Assembly: GCF_006716485.1 (NCBI RefSeq)
Contig: NZ_VFPD01000001.1
Span: 897,806 to 961,805, forward strand
DNA: 64,000 nucleotides
Source of the DNA: Chryseobacterium aquifrigidense
Lineage (GTDB): Bacteria; Bacteroidota; Bacteroidia; Flavobacteriales; Weeksellaceae
Direction of reading: 5' to 3'
Below, piece after piece: positions 1-7,352 of the stretch. Position numbers and translations under genes: made by a program. Position 1 is the first letter of the stretch. Each line of letters starts with the position of its first letter. The notes below the pieces were generated by a model. That model was not told the origin of the DNA and did no database searches. It saw nothing but the letters and a program-made list of their open reading frames with translations.

Positions 1-124
1 CCAGTTTTGCATTTTTAAACCATTCCATTTTTTTGCTGTTGTCAACTGTCTGAACCTGTGCATCAATACTATGTGCAGATAATATTAATCCAAGGAAAAC
101 AGCTTTAATCAGACTACTTTTCAT
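1..124 (-). CDS. Partial secreted protein, probable GH29 alpha-L-fucosidase N-terminus
   Basis: Reading the minus strand from the ATG at 124 gives 41 codons that run off the window edge. The peptide opens with a Sec signal (MKSSLIKAVFLGLILSA) followed by a stretch containing KKMEWFKNAKL. The pattern MEWFKxAKxG close to the N-terminus is typical of GH29 alpha-L-fucosidases, which release fucose from glycans in the periplasm or at the surface. Only the N-terminus is visible, so no catalytic residue can be checked. The gene is divergent from the precursor gene at 279 and shares a 154-bp intergenic region with it. Assignment rests on this short motif and is moderate. Confidence 0.55.
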   Translation of the reverse strand, partial: MKSSLIKAVFLGLILSAHSIDAQVQTVDNSKKMEWFKNAKL

Positions 125-195
125 ATATAGATTTATTTTACCATTAAATATAGATAAAGAAAGCATTATAGTATAGAATAGTTTCTAATATTTAC

Positions 196-210
196 TGATA
201 ATTGTTATCA
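196..210. promoter_or_regulatory. Fur-like 7-1-7 palindrome in the divergent promoter region
   Basis: The 15-mer TGATAATTGTTATCA is an inverted repeat with six perfect pairs either side of a short centre. It matches the classic Fur 7-1-7 consensus TGATAAT-n-ATTATCA at 13 of 14 positions. It lies 69 bp before the precursor gene and 72 bp before the opposite fucosidase-like gene. Two further copies of AACGTTT follow at 212-218 and 244-250, 32 bp apart. The palindrome is seen directly; binding by a Fur-type regulator is inference, because the operator used by flavobacterial Fur is not established here. Confidence 0.4.
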
Positions 211-278
211 AAACGTTTCTTATTATTGTATTTTTATAAATGGAACGTTTATTGTAAAATTCATCTGAAAGAGAAATT

Positions 279-500
279 ATGAAAATTCCAGCAATATTAA
301 TGGCGAGTTTATTAGCGGTAGGTGTTTCCGCACAGACTACTAAGCCGGAAGGTAAAACCAGAAAGCCAGTTAAAAAAGTAAAGAAAGCCAATTCTACAGA
401 TACGGTGGATAAGAAAAAACCAGGAACACCCAAGCCTGTTGTTAAAAAAGATACACTTGTACTCCGTGGGCATGGCTGTCCGGCTTGCGGAATGGGGTAG
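279..500 (+). CDS. Putative RiPP precursor with Sec signal and C-terminal CPACGMG tail
   Basis: This 73-residue peptide has a Sec signal (about residues 1-18, cut near VSA|Q), a Lys/Pro/Thr-rich linker (20-60) and the tail HGCPACGMG holding Cys67 and Cys70. It ends three bases before the MNIO gene at 504, so the two are surely cotranscribed. MNIO (DUF692) enzymes modify cysteines of short partner peptides (methanobactin, TglA, ChrA, bufferins), and in Chryseobacterium a ChrA/ChrH pair has been described. The signal peptide plus Cys core resembles bufferin-type precursors. The order signal, basic spacer, Cys core is seen; the role as substrate is inferred from adjacency. Whether it belongs to the same group as ChrA cannot be decided without alignment. 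Confidence 0.75.
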   Translation: MKIPAILMASLLAVGVSAQTTKPEGKTRKPVKKVKKANSTDTVDKKKPGTPKPVVKKDTLVLRGHGCPACGMG

Positions 501-503
501 AAG

Positions 504-1601
504 ATGAGAAAGCCAATGTTAGGAGTATCAATGATGGCAGAGGCAGATTTTGTTTCTGCTATTTTGCCATTGTTGCAGAATAATTCTATCGAAGTGATGG
601 AATGGTCTTTTGATACCCTTTATCATACCCATGAACCGGAGTGGCTTCGGGATCTGCTGAATTTCTATGCTGAAAATAGCCGCTTAATAGGACATGGGGT
701 TTATTATTCTTTGTTTGATGCGAGATGGACGGAAAGACAGGAAGAATGGCTGAAACAACTTAAAGAAGGAGTCAGTCTGCGCAAATACAACCATATCACG
801 GAACATTTTGGCTTTATGAATACTGAGAATTTCCATCAGGGAGTGCCGTTGCCGGTATCTTTACATTCCAAAACTTTACAAATAGGAAAAGACAGATTAT
901 ACAGACTTCAGGAAACTGTAAATATTCCTGTAGGAATAGAAAATCTGGCATTTTCATTTTCCATAGAAGATGTTAAAGAACAGGGAACATTTCTTGATCA
1001 GCTGACGGAAGATACAAACGGCTTTCTGATTCTTGATCTTCATAATATTTACTGCCAATCCTGTAATTTCGAAGCAGGAATGCAGGAGATAATTGACTTA
1101 TATCCTTTGGATAAGGTAAAAGAAATTCATCTTTCAGGAGGAAGCTGGCAAGAGAGTGTATATGGAAAGAAGCAGGTGAGGAGGGATACTCATGATGATA
1201 TTATTCCTGAAGAAATTCTTTCAGTTTTTCCCTCAGTCATGGCGCAATGTCCAAATCTGGAATATATTATTATTGAAAGACTCGGGCATACTTTAAAAAC
1301 GGAAGAAGAAAGAAATAATTTTCTGGAAGATTTTAATAAAGTGAGAACAATAATTGAAACTTCAGATTTGAAATTGAAAGAAAAAAGCAATTGGTGTAAA
1401 AAGGAAATGAAACTTCCGGAGAAACCTTTGGAAGACCTGCTTTTGTATGAAGAACAGTCGAAACTTACAAGGCTTATTTATGATAATGCAGAAGTGGAAA
1501 CTGTCAAAGATCAGGATTTTCATTATTTTAAAACAGAAAACTGGGACTCCGAAATGATCCTTACAGCCCAGAATATTATTAAAAAATGGAATCCTTATTA
1601 A
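504..1601 (+). CDS. MNIO (DUF692) multinuclear iron oxidase with C-terminal extension
   Basis: This 365-residue protein has a TIM-barrel DUF692 core (about residues 3-285). Likely metal ligands lie in expected motifs: His64 (GHGVYY), His97, Glu146-Asn147 (GIEN), Asp178 and His180-Asn181 (LDLHN), His209 (EIHLSGG), Asp228/His230 (DTHDD) and Glu258 (IIIER). Family members use two or three irons and oxygen to rearrange peptide cysteines. The core is followed by about 75 extra residues (290-365, Lys/Glu-rich with FHYF), which could be a built-in peptide-binding or partner domain, since characterised MNIOs usually need a separate partner protein. The neighbouring precursor at 279-500 is the obvious substrate. 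Family assignment is firm; reaction and product are unknown. Confidence 0.87.
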   Translation: MRKPMLGVSMMAEADFVSAILPLLQNNSIEVMEWSFDTLYHTHEPEWLRDLLNFYAENSRLIGHGVYYSLFDARWTERQEEWLKQLKEGVSLRKYNHITEHFGFMNTENFHQGVPLPVSLHSKTLQIGKDRLYRLQETVNIPVGIENLAFSFSIEDVKEQGTFLDQLTEDTNGFLILDLHNIYCQSCNFEAGMQEIIDLYPLDKVKEIHLSGGSWQESVYGKKQVRRDTHDDIIPEEILSVFPSVMAQCPNLEYIIIERLGHTLKTEEERNNFLEDFNKVRTIIETSDLKLKEKSNWCKKEMKLPEKPLEDLLLYEEQSKLTRLIYDNAEVETVKDQDFHYFKTENWDSEMILTAQNIIKKWNPY

Positions 1602-1632
1602 TTCTATTCTCTGATAACCAAAATCAAAATAT

Positions 1633-2124
1633 ATGAAAATGACAACATTAGTATTGATCATTACCGCCGTCCTCACTGCTCTGATAGGAGGACTTTTCTA
1701 TGCTTATTCGTGCTCCGTTGTTCTCGGCCTGGGAAAACTTTCTGATACAGAATATCTCAAAGCGATGCAGAATATCAACCGCGAAATTCTGAACCCTGTT
1801 TTCTTTATGAGTTTTATGGGAACAGTTCTTCTTCTTCCCGTATCTACGTTTTTGTTCCGGGGGCAGCAGCCTGTCTTTATTTTTCTCCTGTTGGCTACTC
1901 TGGCTTATCTGATTGGTGTTTTTGGAGTAACCGTTGCCGGAAATGTTCCGATGAATGATGCTTTGGATAAGTTTGATATATCCGGCTCTACAGCAGAAGC
2001 CATCAGGCAGATGCGGGATAATTTTGAAAACAGATGGAATTTTTTGAATAATATAAGAACTGTATTTTCAGTAATTTCTATCATTTTTGTGGTCTGCGCC
2101 TGTATCTGGAACAGAGAAGTATGA
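1633..2124 (+). CDS. DUF1772 (anthrone oxygenase-like) membrane protein
   Basis: This 163-residue protein has four predicted membrane segments (about residues 4-26, 52-74, 80-102 and 140-160) and the DUF1772 layout: an N-terminal helix with FYAYSCSVV, a GNVPMND segment near 104, and an FENRWNFLNNIRT stretch before the last helix. The family is related to anthrone oxygenases, but most bacterial members have no known function. It begins 31 bp after the MNIO gene on the same strand, so it may belong to that operon and act on the product, or simply follow it. Only the family call is well supported. Confidence 0.75.
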   Translation: MKMTTLVLIITAVLTALIGGLFYAYSCSVVLGLGKLSDTEYLKAMQNINREILNPVFFMSFMGTVLLLPVSTFLFRGQQPVFIFLLLATLAYLIGVFGVTVAGNVPMNDALDKFDISGSTAEAIRQMRDNFENRWNFLNNIRTVFSVISIIFVVCACIWNREV

Positions 2125-2165
2125 AAATATAATGGATTAAGTGAAAATACTTACTATTAAATTAA

Positions 2166-2208
2166 GTATTTCTACGGATGTGTACGTATGGTTTTATTCG
2201 GATCTTTG
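2166..2208 (+). promoter_or_regulatory. Possible orphan promoter element truncated by the IS
   Basis: GTATTTCTACGG (2166-2177) leads into TACGGAT, TTTATT and GATCTTTG (2201-2208), the last resembling a Bacteroidota TAnnTTTG minus-7 box. The same ordered set occurs at 11801-11846 before a small gene. Here only about 85 bp of non-coding DNA follow before the insertion sequence begins, so any gene it once drove is gone or displaced. A 9-bp inverted repeat (aaatactta/taagtattt, 2145-2171) overlaps the start. Confidence 0.3.
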
Positions 2209-2296
2209 TGTAGTTAGTAAGACAATTTTAAGCATTTTCAATACATTGAAAAAAAGATTATAACCAGGACGACTTAAATTTCCAAACAAGAGAAAA

Positions 2297-2328
2297 GAGG
2301 CTGTCTCAAAAGACGGTCTCTTTTTTTT
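2297..2328 (+). terminator. Terminator formed by the left IS end
   Basis: A 9-bp stem (gaggctgtc/gacggtctc, with two G-T pairs) and a 6-base loop are followed by eight T. The stem is built from the IS terminal repeat itself, so it would stop transcripts entering the element from the MNIO side. Confidence 0.75.
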
Positions 2329-2429
2329 GTTCAATTTTTTGTGAACGATTTTAATTTAGTGTTTCCACTCTGTCAGAAGTCAGTTTTTCCTATTTTTTTG
2401 TGGATATATTTTAAAAAAAAACAGGATTT

Positions 2430-3767
2430 TCATCCTGCAAGAGCTAATTTCCTTAGATTATGAGCAATAGCTATCAAGCCAGTTTCTATTTCGACTTTAC
2501 TTTGGCCTCGGAGAAAAAATCTTTTAAATCCTTTGTTATGCTTGATTTGGGCAAAAACTGGTTCTACATCATGGCATCTTTGTTTTCTGAGTTTTATACC
2601 CCGTTTTGTATTGAGCAGCTGATGGGCTTTGTGCCGAAGTTTTGAAAGTGTTGGATTTGAGGGCGAAGAAGTTATTGTTTGGGATTTTTGATCCTTATCA
2701 AAATAATTATATTTGATGTAAGCTTTAATCTTTCTTTTTTTGAGAAGAATATAATTCTCTTCTGAGCCATATCCGGCATCTGTTACTATTTCTTTGGGGT
2801 GTTTATTATAAAGATATTCAAAGTTCTCAATGTGAGGCAGAAGGGTTTTAGTATCACCAGGATTGGGATGCAGGGTATAATTAATAATGAACTGATTCTC
2901 TGTACTGAGCTGAAGATTGTAAGCTGCTTTAAGCTGACCGTTACGCATATGATCCTCCTTCATGCGCATAAAGGAAGCATCTGGATCTGTTTTTGAATAG
3001 CTGTTTCGCAGGCCAAGAATTTTCTGCTGTTTCTCGTATTTTTCAAGATTATCTGGCCAGTTCTTTTTGGCGTAATTAATCTTCTGACGAACTTTGGAAT
3101 CGATTTTCTTCTTTTTTAAAGTAGAATCTATCATTTCTATAACAGACTTTACTTTTTCTTTATCCATAGATTTAAAGACCACTTCCGAAATATCCTTCAT
3201 TTCTTCTTTGGCTACTTGCTCGGTATAATTCCAGAGTTCTTCAAGCTGTGTTTCTATACGCTCTTTGTTATTCTTTATGGACTTGCCCCACACGAATGTA
3301 TAACGGTTGGCATTGGCCTCTATTTTAGTTCCATCTGTAAAAACAGTTTGTAAACTTACCAGCCCTTCATTTTCTAAATAAAGGACAATCTGAGCAAATA
3401 TGTCTTTGATCTCGCCTTTTAACCTTTCGCTCCTGAAGCGGTTTAAGGTATTATGATCAGGACGATTCATGGCACTAAGCCACATAAAATGTACATTTTC
3501 TTTAAGAGTCTGCTCTAATTTTCTACTCGAATAAATATTACACAAATAGCCATAAACCAACACTTTCAACAGCATCTTTAGATGGTATACTGAGGTGCCT
3601 CCAGGTTTGTAATTCCGGATTAAGTTACTGATATCAAGACCGTCTATAACCGCTGAAACAGTCCGGACAGGATGGTTATTTTCTATTAACTCCGATAAAT
3701 CGGGAGGAAAAAGAAAATTTTGCTTGGGATTGTAATCTTTAAAGACTACTTTTGAATTAATCGACAC
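2430..3767 (-). CDS. IS1182-family DDE transposase
   Basis: This 445-residue protein has the IS1182 arrangement. An N-terminal DUF772-like region (about residues 20-130, with PVRTVSAVI and NRPDHNTLNRFR) precedes a DDE catalytic domain with Asp in FTDGTKIEANANRYTF, Asp in EIVTDAGYGSEENY and Glu in RCHDVEPVFAQIKHN near the C-terminus. The reading frame is unbroken and full length, and both element ends are intact, so the element may still move. It catalyses cut-and-paste transposition of its own element. The start (MSINSKVV) lies 80 bp inside the right repeat. Confidence 0.93.
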   Translation of the reverse strand: MSINSKVVFKDYNPKQNFLFPPDLSELIENNHPVRTVSAVIDGLDISNLIRNYKPGGTSVYHLKMLLKVLVYGYLCNIYSSRKLEQTLKENVHFMWLSAMNRPDHNTLNRFRSERLKGEIKDIFAQIVLYLENEGLVSLQTVFTDGTKIEANANRYTFVWGKSIKNNKERIETQLEELWNYTEQVAKEEMKDISEVVFKSMDKEKVKSVIEMIDSTLKKKKIDSKVRQKINYAKKNWPDNLEKYEKQQKILGLRNSYSKTDPDASFMRMKEDHMRNGQLKAAYNLQLSTENQFIINYTLHPNPGDTKTLLPHIENFEYLYNKHPKEIVTDAGYGSEENYILLKKRKIKAYIKYNYFDKDQKSQTITSSPSNPTLSKLRHKAHQLLNTKRGIKLRKQRCHDVEPVFAQIKHNKGFKRFFLRGQSKVEIETGLIAIAHNLRKLALAG

Positions 3768-3795
3768 ACAGCAAATTAATCAATTTGCAGATATT

Positions 3796-3823
3796 AGGAA
3801 AGCTTTGGCTTTCCTTTTTTTTT
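3796..3823 (+). terminator. Hairpin terminator inside the IS right side
   Basis: A perfect 8-bp stem aggaaagc/gctttcct with loop TTTG is followed by a run of nine T counting the stem end. It lies between the transposase start and the right end, and would block plus-strand readthrough. Confidence 0.6.
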
Positions 3824-3835
3824 ATCCATAAAAAA

Positions 3836-3866
3836 AGGCTATCTCACTTTTGAGACAGCCTCTTTT
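3836..3866. terminator. Bidirectional hairpin at the right IS end
   Basis: The sequence aggctatctca/tgagacagcct forms an 11-position stem with one mismatch and a CTTT loop, with A- and T-runs on the two sides. It overlaps the terminal repeat and also serves as a stop downstream of rpe on the minus strand. Confidence 0.6.
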
Positions 3867-3885
3867 GTTTAGTATTTTGATTCTT

Positions 3886-4536
3886 TTATATCTTTAAAAG
3901 TTCAATTGTTCTTTCCGGACTTTCAGCTGAGAAAACAGCATTTCCTGCAACAAGAACATCAGCACCGGCTTCAAATAATTTAGAAGCGTTGTCAAGATTT
4001 ACTCCACCATCTATCTCGATAAGCGCTGTTGAATTATTGCTCAAGATCAGATCTTTCGTTTCTGCAATCTTTTTGTAGGTATTTTCAATGAACTTCTGTC
4101 CTCCAAATCCTGGATTTACACTCATTAACAATACAAGATCCACATCTGCAATAATGTCTTCAAGCATTAATACCGGAGTAGAAGGGTTTAAAACAACACC
4201 AGCTTTTGCTCCTTTACTCTGAATGTGGTGAATGGTTCTGTGAAGATGAGTACATGCCTCATAATGTACAGAAACAAGATCAGCACCATGATTGATGAAT
4301 TCATCAACATATTTTTCAGGCTCCACGATCATCAGGTGAACATCTACAAATTTTTTAGCATGCTGCTGAACGGTTTTCATTACCGGAAAACCAAAAGAAA
4401 TGTTAGGAACAAATCTTCCGTCCATGACATCAATGTGGAACCAGTCGGCCTGAGAATTGTTCAGCATTTCAATGTCTCTTTGCAGATTCCCAAAGTCTGC
4501 CGATAATAGGGATGGAGCAATAAGCTTCGTTTTCAT
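3886..4536 (-). CDS. rpe: Ribulose-phosphate 3-epimerase
   Basis: This 216-residue TIM-barrel enzyme interconverts ribulose 5-phosphate and xylulose 5-phosphate in the cytosolic pentose phosphate pathway. The family signatures are present: IAPSLLSADF at the N-terminus, WFHIDVMDGRFVPN with the metal-binding His and Asp, VDVHLMI, VNPGFGGQ and IEIDGGVN, the last two lining the phosphate and metal site. Length is normal. The gene lies just outside the IS, and its 3' end is 20 bp from the IS boundary, so the insertion left it intact. A 35-bp gap separates it from the upstream membrane-protein gene, suggesting a loose minus-strand operon with the M42 peptidase. Confidence 0.95.
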   Translation of the reverse strand: MKTKLIAPSLLSADFGNLQRDIEMLNNSQADWFHIDVMDGRFVPNISFGFPVMKTVQQHAKKFVDVHLMIVEPEKYVDEFINHGADLVSVHYEACTHLHRTIHHIQSKGAKAGVVLNPSTPVLMLEDIIADVDLVLLMSVNPGFGGQKFIENTYKKIAETKDLILSNNSTALIEIDGGVNLDNASKLFEAGADVLVAGNAVFSAESPERTIELLKI

Positions 4537-4571
4537 TTTTACTTTTTATACTTTTACTTAGATTTCTTTCT

Positions 4572-4871
4572 TTAAAATGGATTAACAACCAAAAAATAAT
4601 ACAGGGAAATACCTCCCAATACAATAGCCTCCATGATTGTTAATTTGATATTGTTAATTTTAATAACTAATAATCTGTCAATTATAAATAATCCTAAAGG
4701 CACAATACTGACAATTACCAACATCTCAAGGATCATATTATATGCCGACCCTATTTTGGGAGGATCAAATATTTTATATACAGCTAAAAAAATGATGTAA
4801 CTAAAAAAGACAGCTGTTAAAACCGATATAAAAGTTGGTTTCCGGATCAGATGATAAAAGACGTTTCTCAT
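4572..4871 (-). CDS. Small membrane protein, unknown function
   Basis: This 99-residue protein has three hydrophobic segments (about residues 14-33, 45-64 and 76-96) and little else. No known family is recognised. It lies 5 bp downstream of the M42 peptidase gene and 35 bp upstream of rpe on the same strand, so it is probably cotranscribed with them. The start ATG follows the peptidase stop directly. Confidence 0.65.
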   Translation of the reverse strand: MRNVFYHLIRKPTFISVLTAVFFSYIIFLAVYKIFDPPKIGSAYNMILEMLVIVSIVPLGLFIIDRLLVIKINNIKLTIMEAIVLGGISLYYFLVVNPF

Positions 4872-4876
4872 TTTTA

Positions 4877-5950
4877 TTAATGATACTTCAGTTTCATTTC
4901 CGGTTTGATCTTAAGAACTGTTTCATAGATAAGTTTGATCACATTACCTACATCTTCTTTAGATACCATTTCAACTGTAGTATGCATATAACGCAAAGGT
5001 AAGGAAATTAAAGCACTTGGTACGCCGCCGTTAGAATGAGCAAAAGCATCTGTGTCAGTTCCGGTAGCTCTGCTGGCTGCAGCTCTCTGGAAAGGAATTT
5101 TCTTGGTTTTTGCAGTGTCAATAATTAGTTCTCTGATGGTATGATGAACACTTGGTGCGAAGAATACAACCGGCCCGGCTCCACATTTCTGATCTCCTTC
5201 TTTTTTCTTTTCAATCATCGGAGTGGTAGTATCGTGGGTAACATCGGTTACAATAGCAATATTAGGTTTGATGGTATCAGCGATCATATCTGCTCCATAT
5301 AAACCTACCTCTTCCTGTACAGAGTTTGTAATATAAAGTCCGAACGGGATAGATTTCTTATTTTCTTTTAAAAGTCTCGCAACTTCAGCAATCATGAAAC
5401 CGCCGATTCTGTTGTCCAGGGCTCTGCAGACAAAATATCTGTCGTTCATTTCAAAGAATTCATCCGGGTAAGTAATCATACATCCTACATAGATCCCCAT
5501 TTCTTCCACCTCTTTTTTAGAAGTAGCACCACAGTCGATAAAGATATTTTCTATTTTTGGAGTAGGCTCATTTTGATTGGTTCTTGTATGAATAGCCGGC
5601 CATCCGAATACTCCTTTTACAATTCCGTTTTCACCATGGATATGCACAACTTTTGAAGGAGCAATCGTCTGATCAGAGCCTCCGTTTCTGATCACGTAGA
5701 TCAATCCGTCGTCCGTAATATAATTGACATACCACGAAATTTCATCAGCATGGGCTTCAATCACTACTTTGAATTCAGCTTCCGGATTGATGATCCCATA
5801 GCAGGTCCCGTAATGATCTACTTCTATTTTGTCCACATAGGGTCTGATGTAGTCCATCCAGACTTCCTGTCCTTTATGTTCGTAACCTGTTGGTGATGAA
5901 GTGTTTAAATATTTCTCTAAAAATTTCAAAGATTTCTTTTCAAATTTCAT
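4877..5950 (-). CDS. M42 family metallopeptidase (glutamyl/deblocking aminopeptidase type)
   Basis: This 357-residue protein is a cytosolic M42 aminopeptidase of the TET/FrvX type, a dinuclear metal enzyme that trims peptides. Visible signatures are TSSPTGYE at the start, VVIEAHADEI with the first metal His and Asp, CRALDNRIGG with the bridging Asp, SVQEEVGLYGAD with the catalytic Glu pair, IVTDVTHDT, and the late MHTTVEMV holding the final His ligand. Length fits the family. No signal peptide is present. It heads a minus-strand run with the small membrane protein and rpe. Substrate range cannot be told from sequence. Confidence 0.9.
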   Translation of the reverse strand: MKFEKKSLKFLEKYLNTSSPTGYEHKGQEVWMDYIRPYVDKIEVDHYGTCYGIINPEAEFKVVIEAHADEISWYVNYITDDGLIYVIRNGGSDQTIAPSKVVHIHGENGIVKGVFGWPAIHTRTNQNEPTPKIENIFIDCGATSKKEVEEMGIYVGCMITYPDEFFEMNDRYFVCRALDNRIGGFMIAEVARLLKENKKSIPFGLYITNSVQEEVGLYGADMIADTIKPNIAIVTDVTHDTTTPMIEKKKEGDQKCGAGPVVFFAPSVHHTIRELIIDTAKTKKIPFQRAAASRATGTDTDAFAHSNGGVPSALISLPLRYMHTTVEMVSKEDVGNVIKLIYETVLKIKPEMKLKYH

Positions 5951-6001
5951 AAAAAGGAATGATTTTTGCGTTTAATTTTTCTTCTTATAAGTGTAAAAAT
6001 A

Positions 6002-6706
6002 ATGAATTTTAGTAAGATTATCTGCCTTTTTGTTTTCTTTTTTGGGGTCAGTGTTTTTGGCCAGAAGGATGGTATAGTGGCAAAACCGCTCAACCAGTAT
6101 CCGCCTGAATCCCTGAAAGTGGATGAATTTGGCAATAAGTATTATTATGACGAACAGCAGAAGATTAAGGTGTATGAAATCAATGGGGAGCCTGTAGTTG
6201 TATTGGATGAATTGGTTTTAGTGAATAAACCGAGATTTAATAACCAGCTGGATAAGAATTACTATTATTTTCTGAATAAAAAACTTTACAGGGTATATCC
6301 GTTATTTGTTACCGCATTGCAGCAGTACAGGGATATCCAGAAAGATATGACTGATCTGGACAGCAAGGCCAAAAGAAAGTTTGTAAGAGAAAGACAGAAT
6401 ATGCTTGCAGATCAATATGAAAAGCAACTAAGAGATCTTACTACTACCGAAGGACAGGTTTTTGCAAAGCTGATGAACAGGGCAACCGGAAAAAATGTAT
6501 TTGAAATTATCAAAGAATTAAGAGGAGGATGGAGTGCTTTCTGGTGGAATGTAAAAGGAAAAATGGCTGATATTGATCTTAAAGAACGTTATGATCCTCA
6601 CACTAACAGAAGTGATGAATTTATAGAATCATTACTGCAGTCTAACTGGAACTCAGGCTATCTGCAACCTTATCCCGGAGCCAATGATTTTAAAGTAAAG
6701 AAATAA
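6002..6706 (+). CDS. Secreted DUF4294 family protein
   Basis: The protein is 234 residues from the ATG at 6002; an upstream in-frame TTG at 5966 would add 12 residues ahead of the signal peptide and is less likely. A Sec signal (residues 1-20, ending VFG|Q) precedes a globular domain with many Tyr and Lys (NKYYYDEQQ, NYYYFLNKK, RVYPLFVTALQQY) characteristic of DUF4294, a Bacteroidota periplasmic family without assigned role. It is divergent from the M42 peptidase and convergent with the Nudix gene. No catalytic motif is evident. Confidence 0.75.
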   Translation: MNFSKIICLFVFFFGVSVFGQKDGIVAKPLNQYPPESLKVDEFGNKYYYDEQQKIKVYEINGEPVVVLDELVLVNKPRFNNQLDKNYYYFLNKKLYRVYPLFVTALQQYRDIQKDMTDLDSKAKRKFVRERQNMLADQYEKQLRDLTTTEGQVFAKLMNRATGKNVFEIIKELRGGWSAFWWNVKGKMADIDLKERYDPHTNRSDEFIESLLQSNWNSGYLQPYPGANDFKVKK

Positions 6707-6709
6707 TAT

Positions 6710-6744
6710 AAATTCCTGTAAGTCATCTTACAGGAATTTTTCTT
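6710..6744. terminator. Bidirectional terminator overlapping the Nudix gene 3' end
   Basis: A perfect 13-bp stem, aaattcctgtaag/cttacaggaattt with loop TCAT, sits between two convergent genes. Its right arm contains the stop codon and last codons of the minus-strand Nudix gene, an economical shared arrangement. Confidence 0.85.
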
Positions 6745-7144
6745 TTAATTTATCGAATACAATTTTATCTATTGGCAGAGGAAAAGGATTGTCTGGCCTG
6801 TCGATATCAATCCATTCTGTTTTTTCAATGCAGGGATCCAAAATAATAAAGTCTTCCTCGTTGACGATGTCTACTATATAATATATGGTAAGAAGCTGCT
6901 CATTTTCTTTGAAACGGGATACCAGAAAATTTTCCTGAGTATAGAAATGTTCCAGAATATTGATCTTTACATTCAGTTCTTCATCAAACTCACGATGCAG
7001 ACATTCCAGTACTCCTTCACCGTATTCCAATCCGCCGCCCGGAAATTTCATTAAAGGTTCGCCGGCATATTCTTCAAATAGGGTCAGAACTTGTTTGTCT
7101 TTTACCGCACACGCATACACTCTAATGTTGATCTTATCTATCAT
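6728..7144 (-). CDS. Nudix hydrolase
   Basis: This 138-residue single-domain Nudix protein hydrolyses some nucleoside diphosphate-linked compound. The Nudix box is complete: GGGLEYGEGVLECLHREFDE followed by EL, giving G, E, RE and EE at the required spacing. The N-terminus INIRVYACAVKDKQVLTLFEE is the usual first strand. The substrate cannot be inferred. It is isolated, convergent with the DUF4294 gene and separated from mnmD upstream by about 200 bp without features. Its last codons lie in the terminator hairpin. Confidence 0.88.
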   Translation of the reverse strand: MIDKINIRVYACAVKDKQVLTLFEEYAGEPLMKFPGGGLEYGEGVLECLHREFDEELNVKINILEHFYTQENFLVSRFKENEQLLTIYYIVDIVNEEDFIILDPCIEKTEWIDIDRPDNPFPLPIDKIVFDKLKEKFL

Positions 7145-7352
7145 ATATATAATGTATAATATTTTGTATAGCTAATGTAAGGAATTTTGTTGAGAAAAAG
7201 CTGGAAGTAGGAAGTATGGAGCTGAAAGTTAATACGATCTATTTTTAATAATACTGCTCAACGTATCTTAATTGATTATTATTAAAATAAAAAATCAAAA
7301 TTAATTAAGCAGCTGGTTCTAACCATTCAGTTTCTGTCCTCAAGCTTCCATG

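Larger units (their letters stand above)
2293..3866 (-). mobile_element. IS1182-like insertion sequence, apparently intact
   Basis: The ends are a perfect 20-bp inverted repeat: AAAAGAGGCTGTCTCAAAAG at 2293-2312 and its complement at 3847-3866. The GAGGCTGTCTCAAAAG core is typical of IS1182-family ends. One full-length transposase gene (2430-3767) lies on the minus strand. No clear target duplication is visible in the immediate flanks. The element separates the MNIO/DUF1772 genes from rpe. Confidence 0.88.

Noticed and set aside
185..433. Minus-strand open frame across the precursor gene
   Set aside because: It overlaps the better supported precursor in the opposite sense, has no promoter and no homology-like motif.
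2270..2300. Target-site duplication of the IS
   Set aside because: The bases flanking 2293 and 3866 show no convincing short direct repeat.
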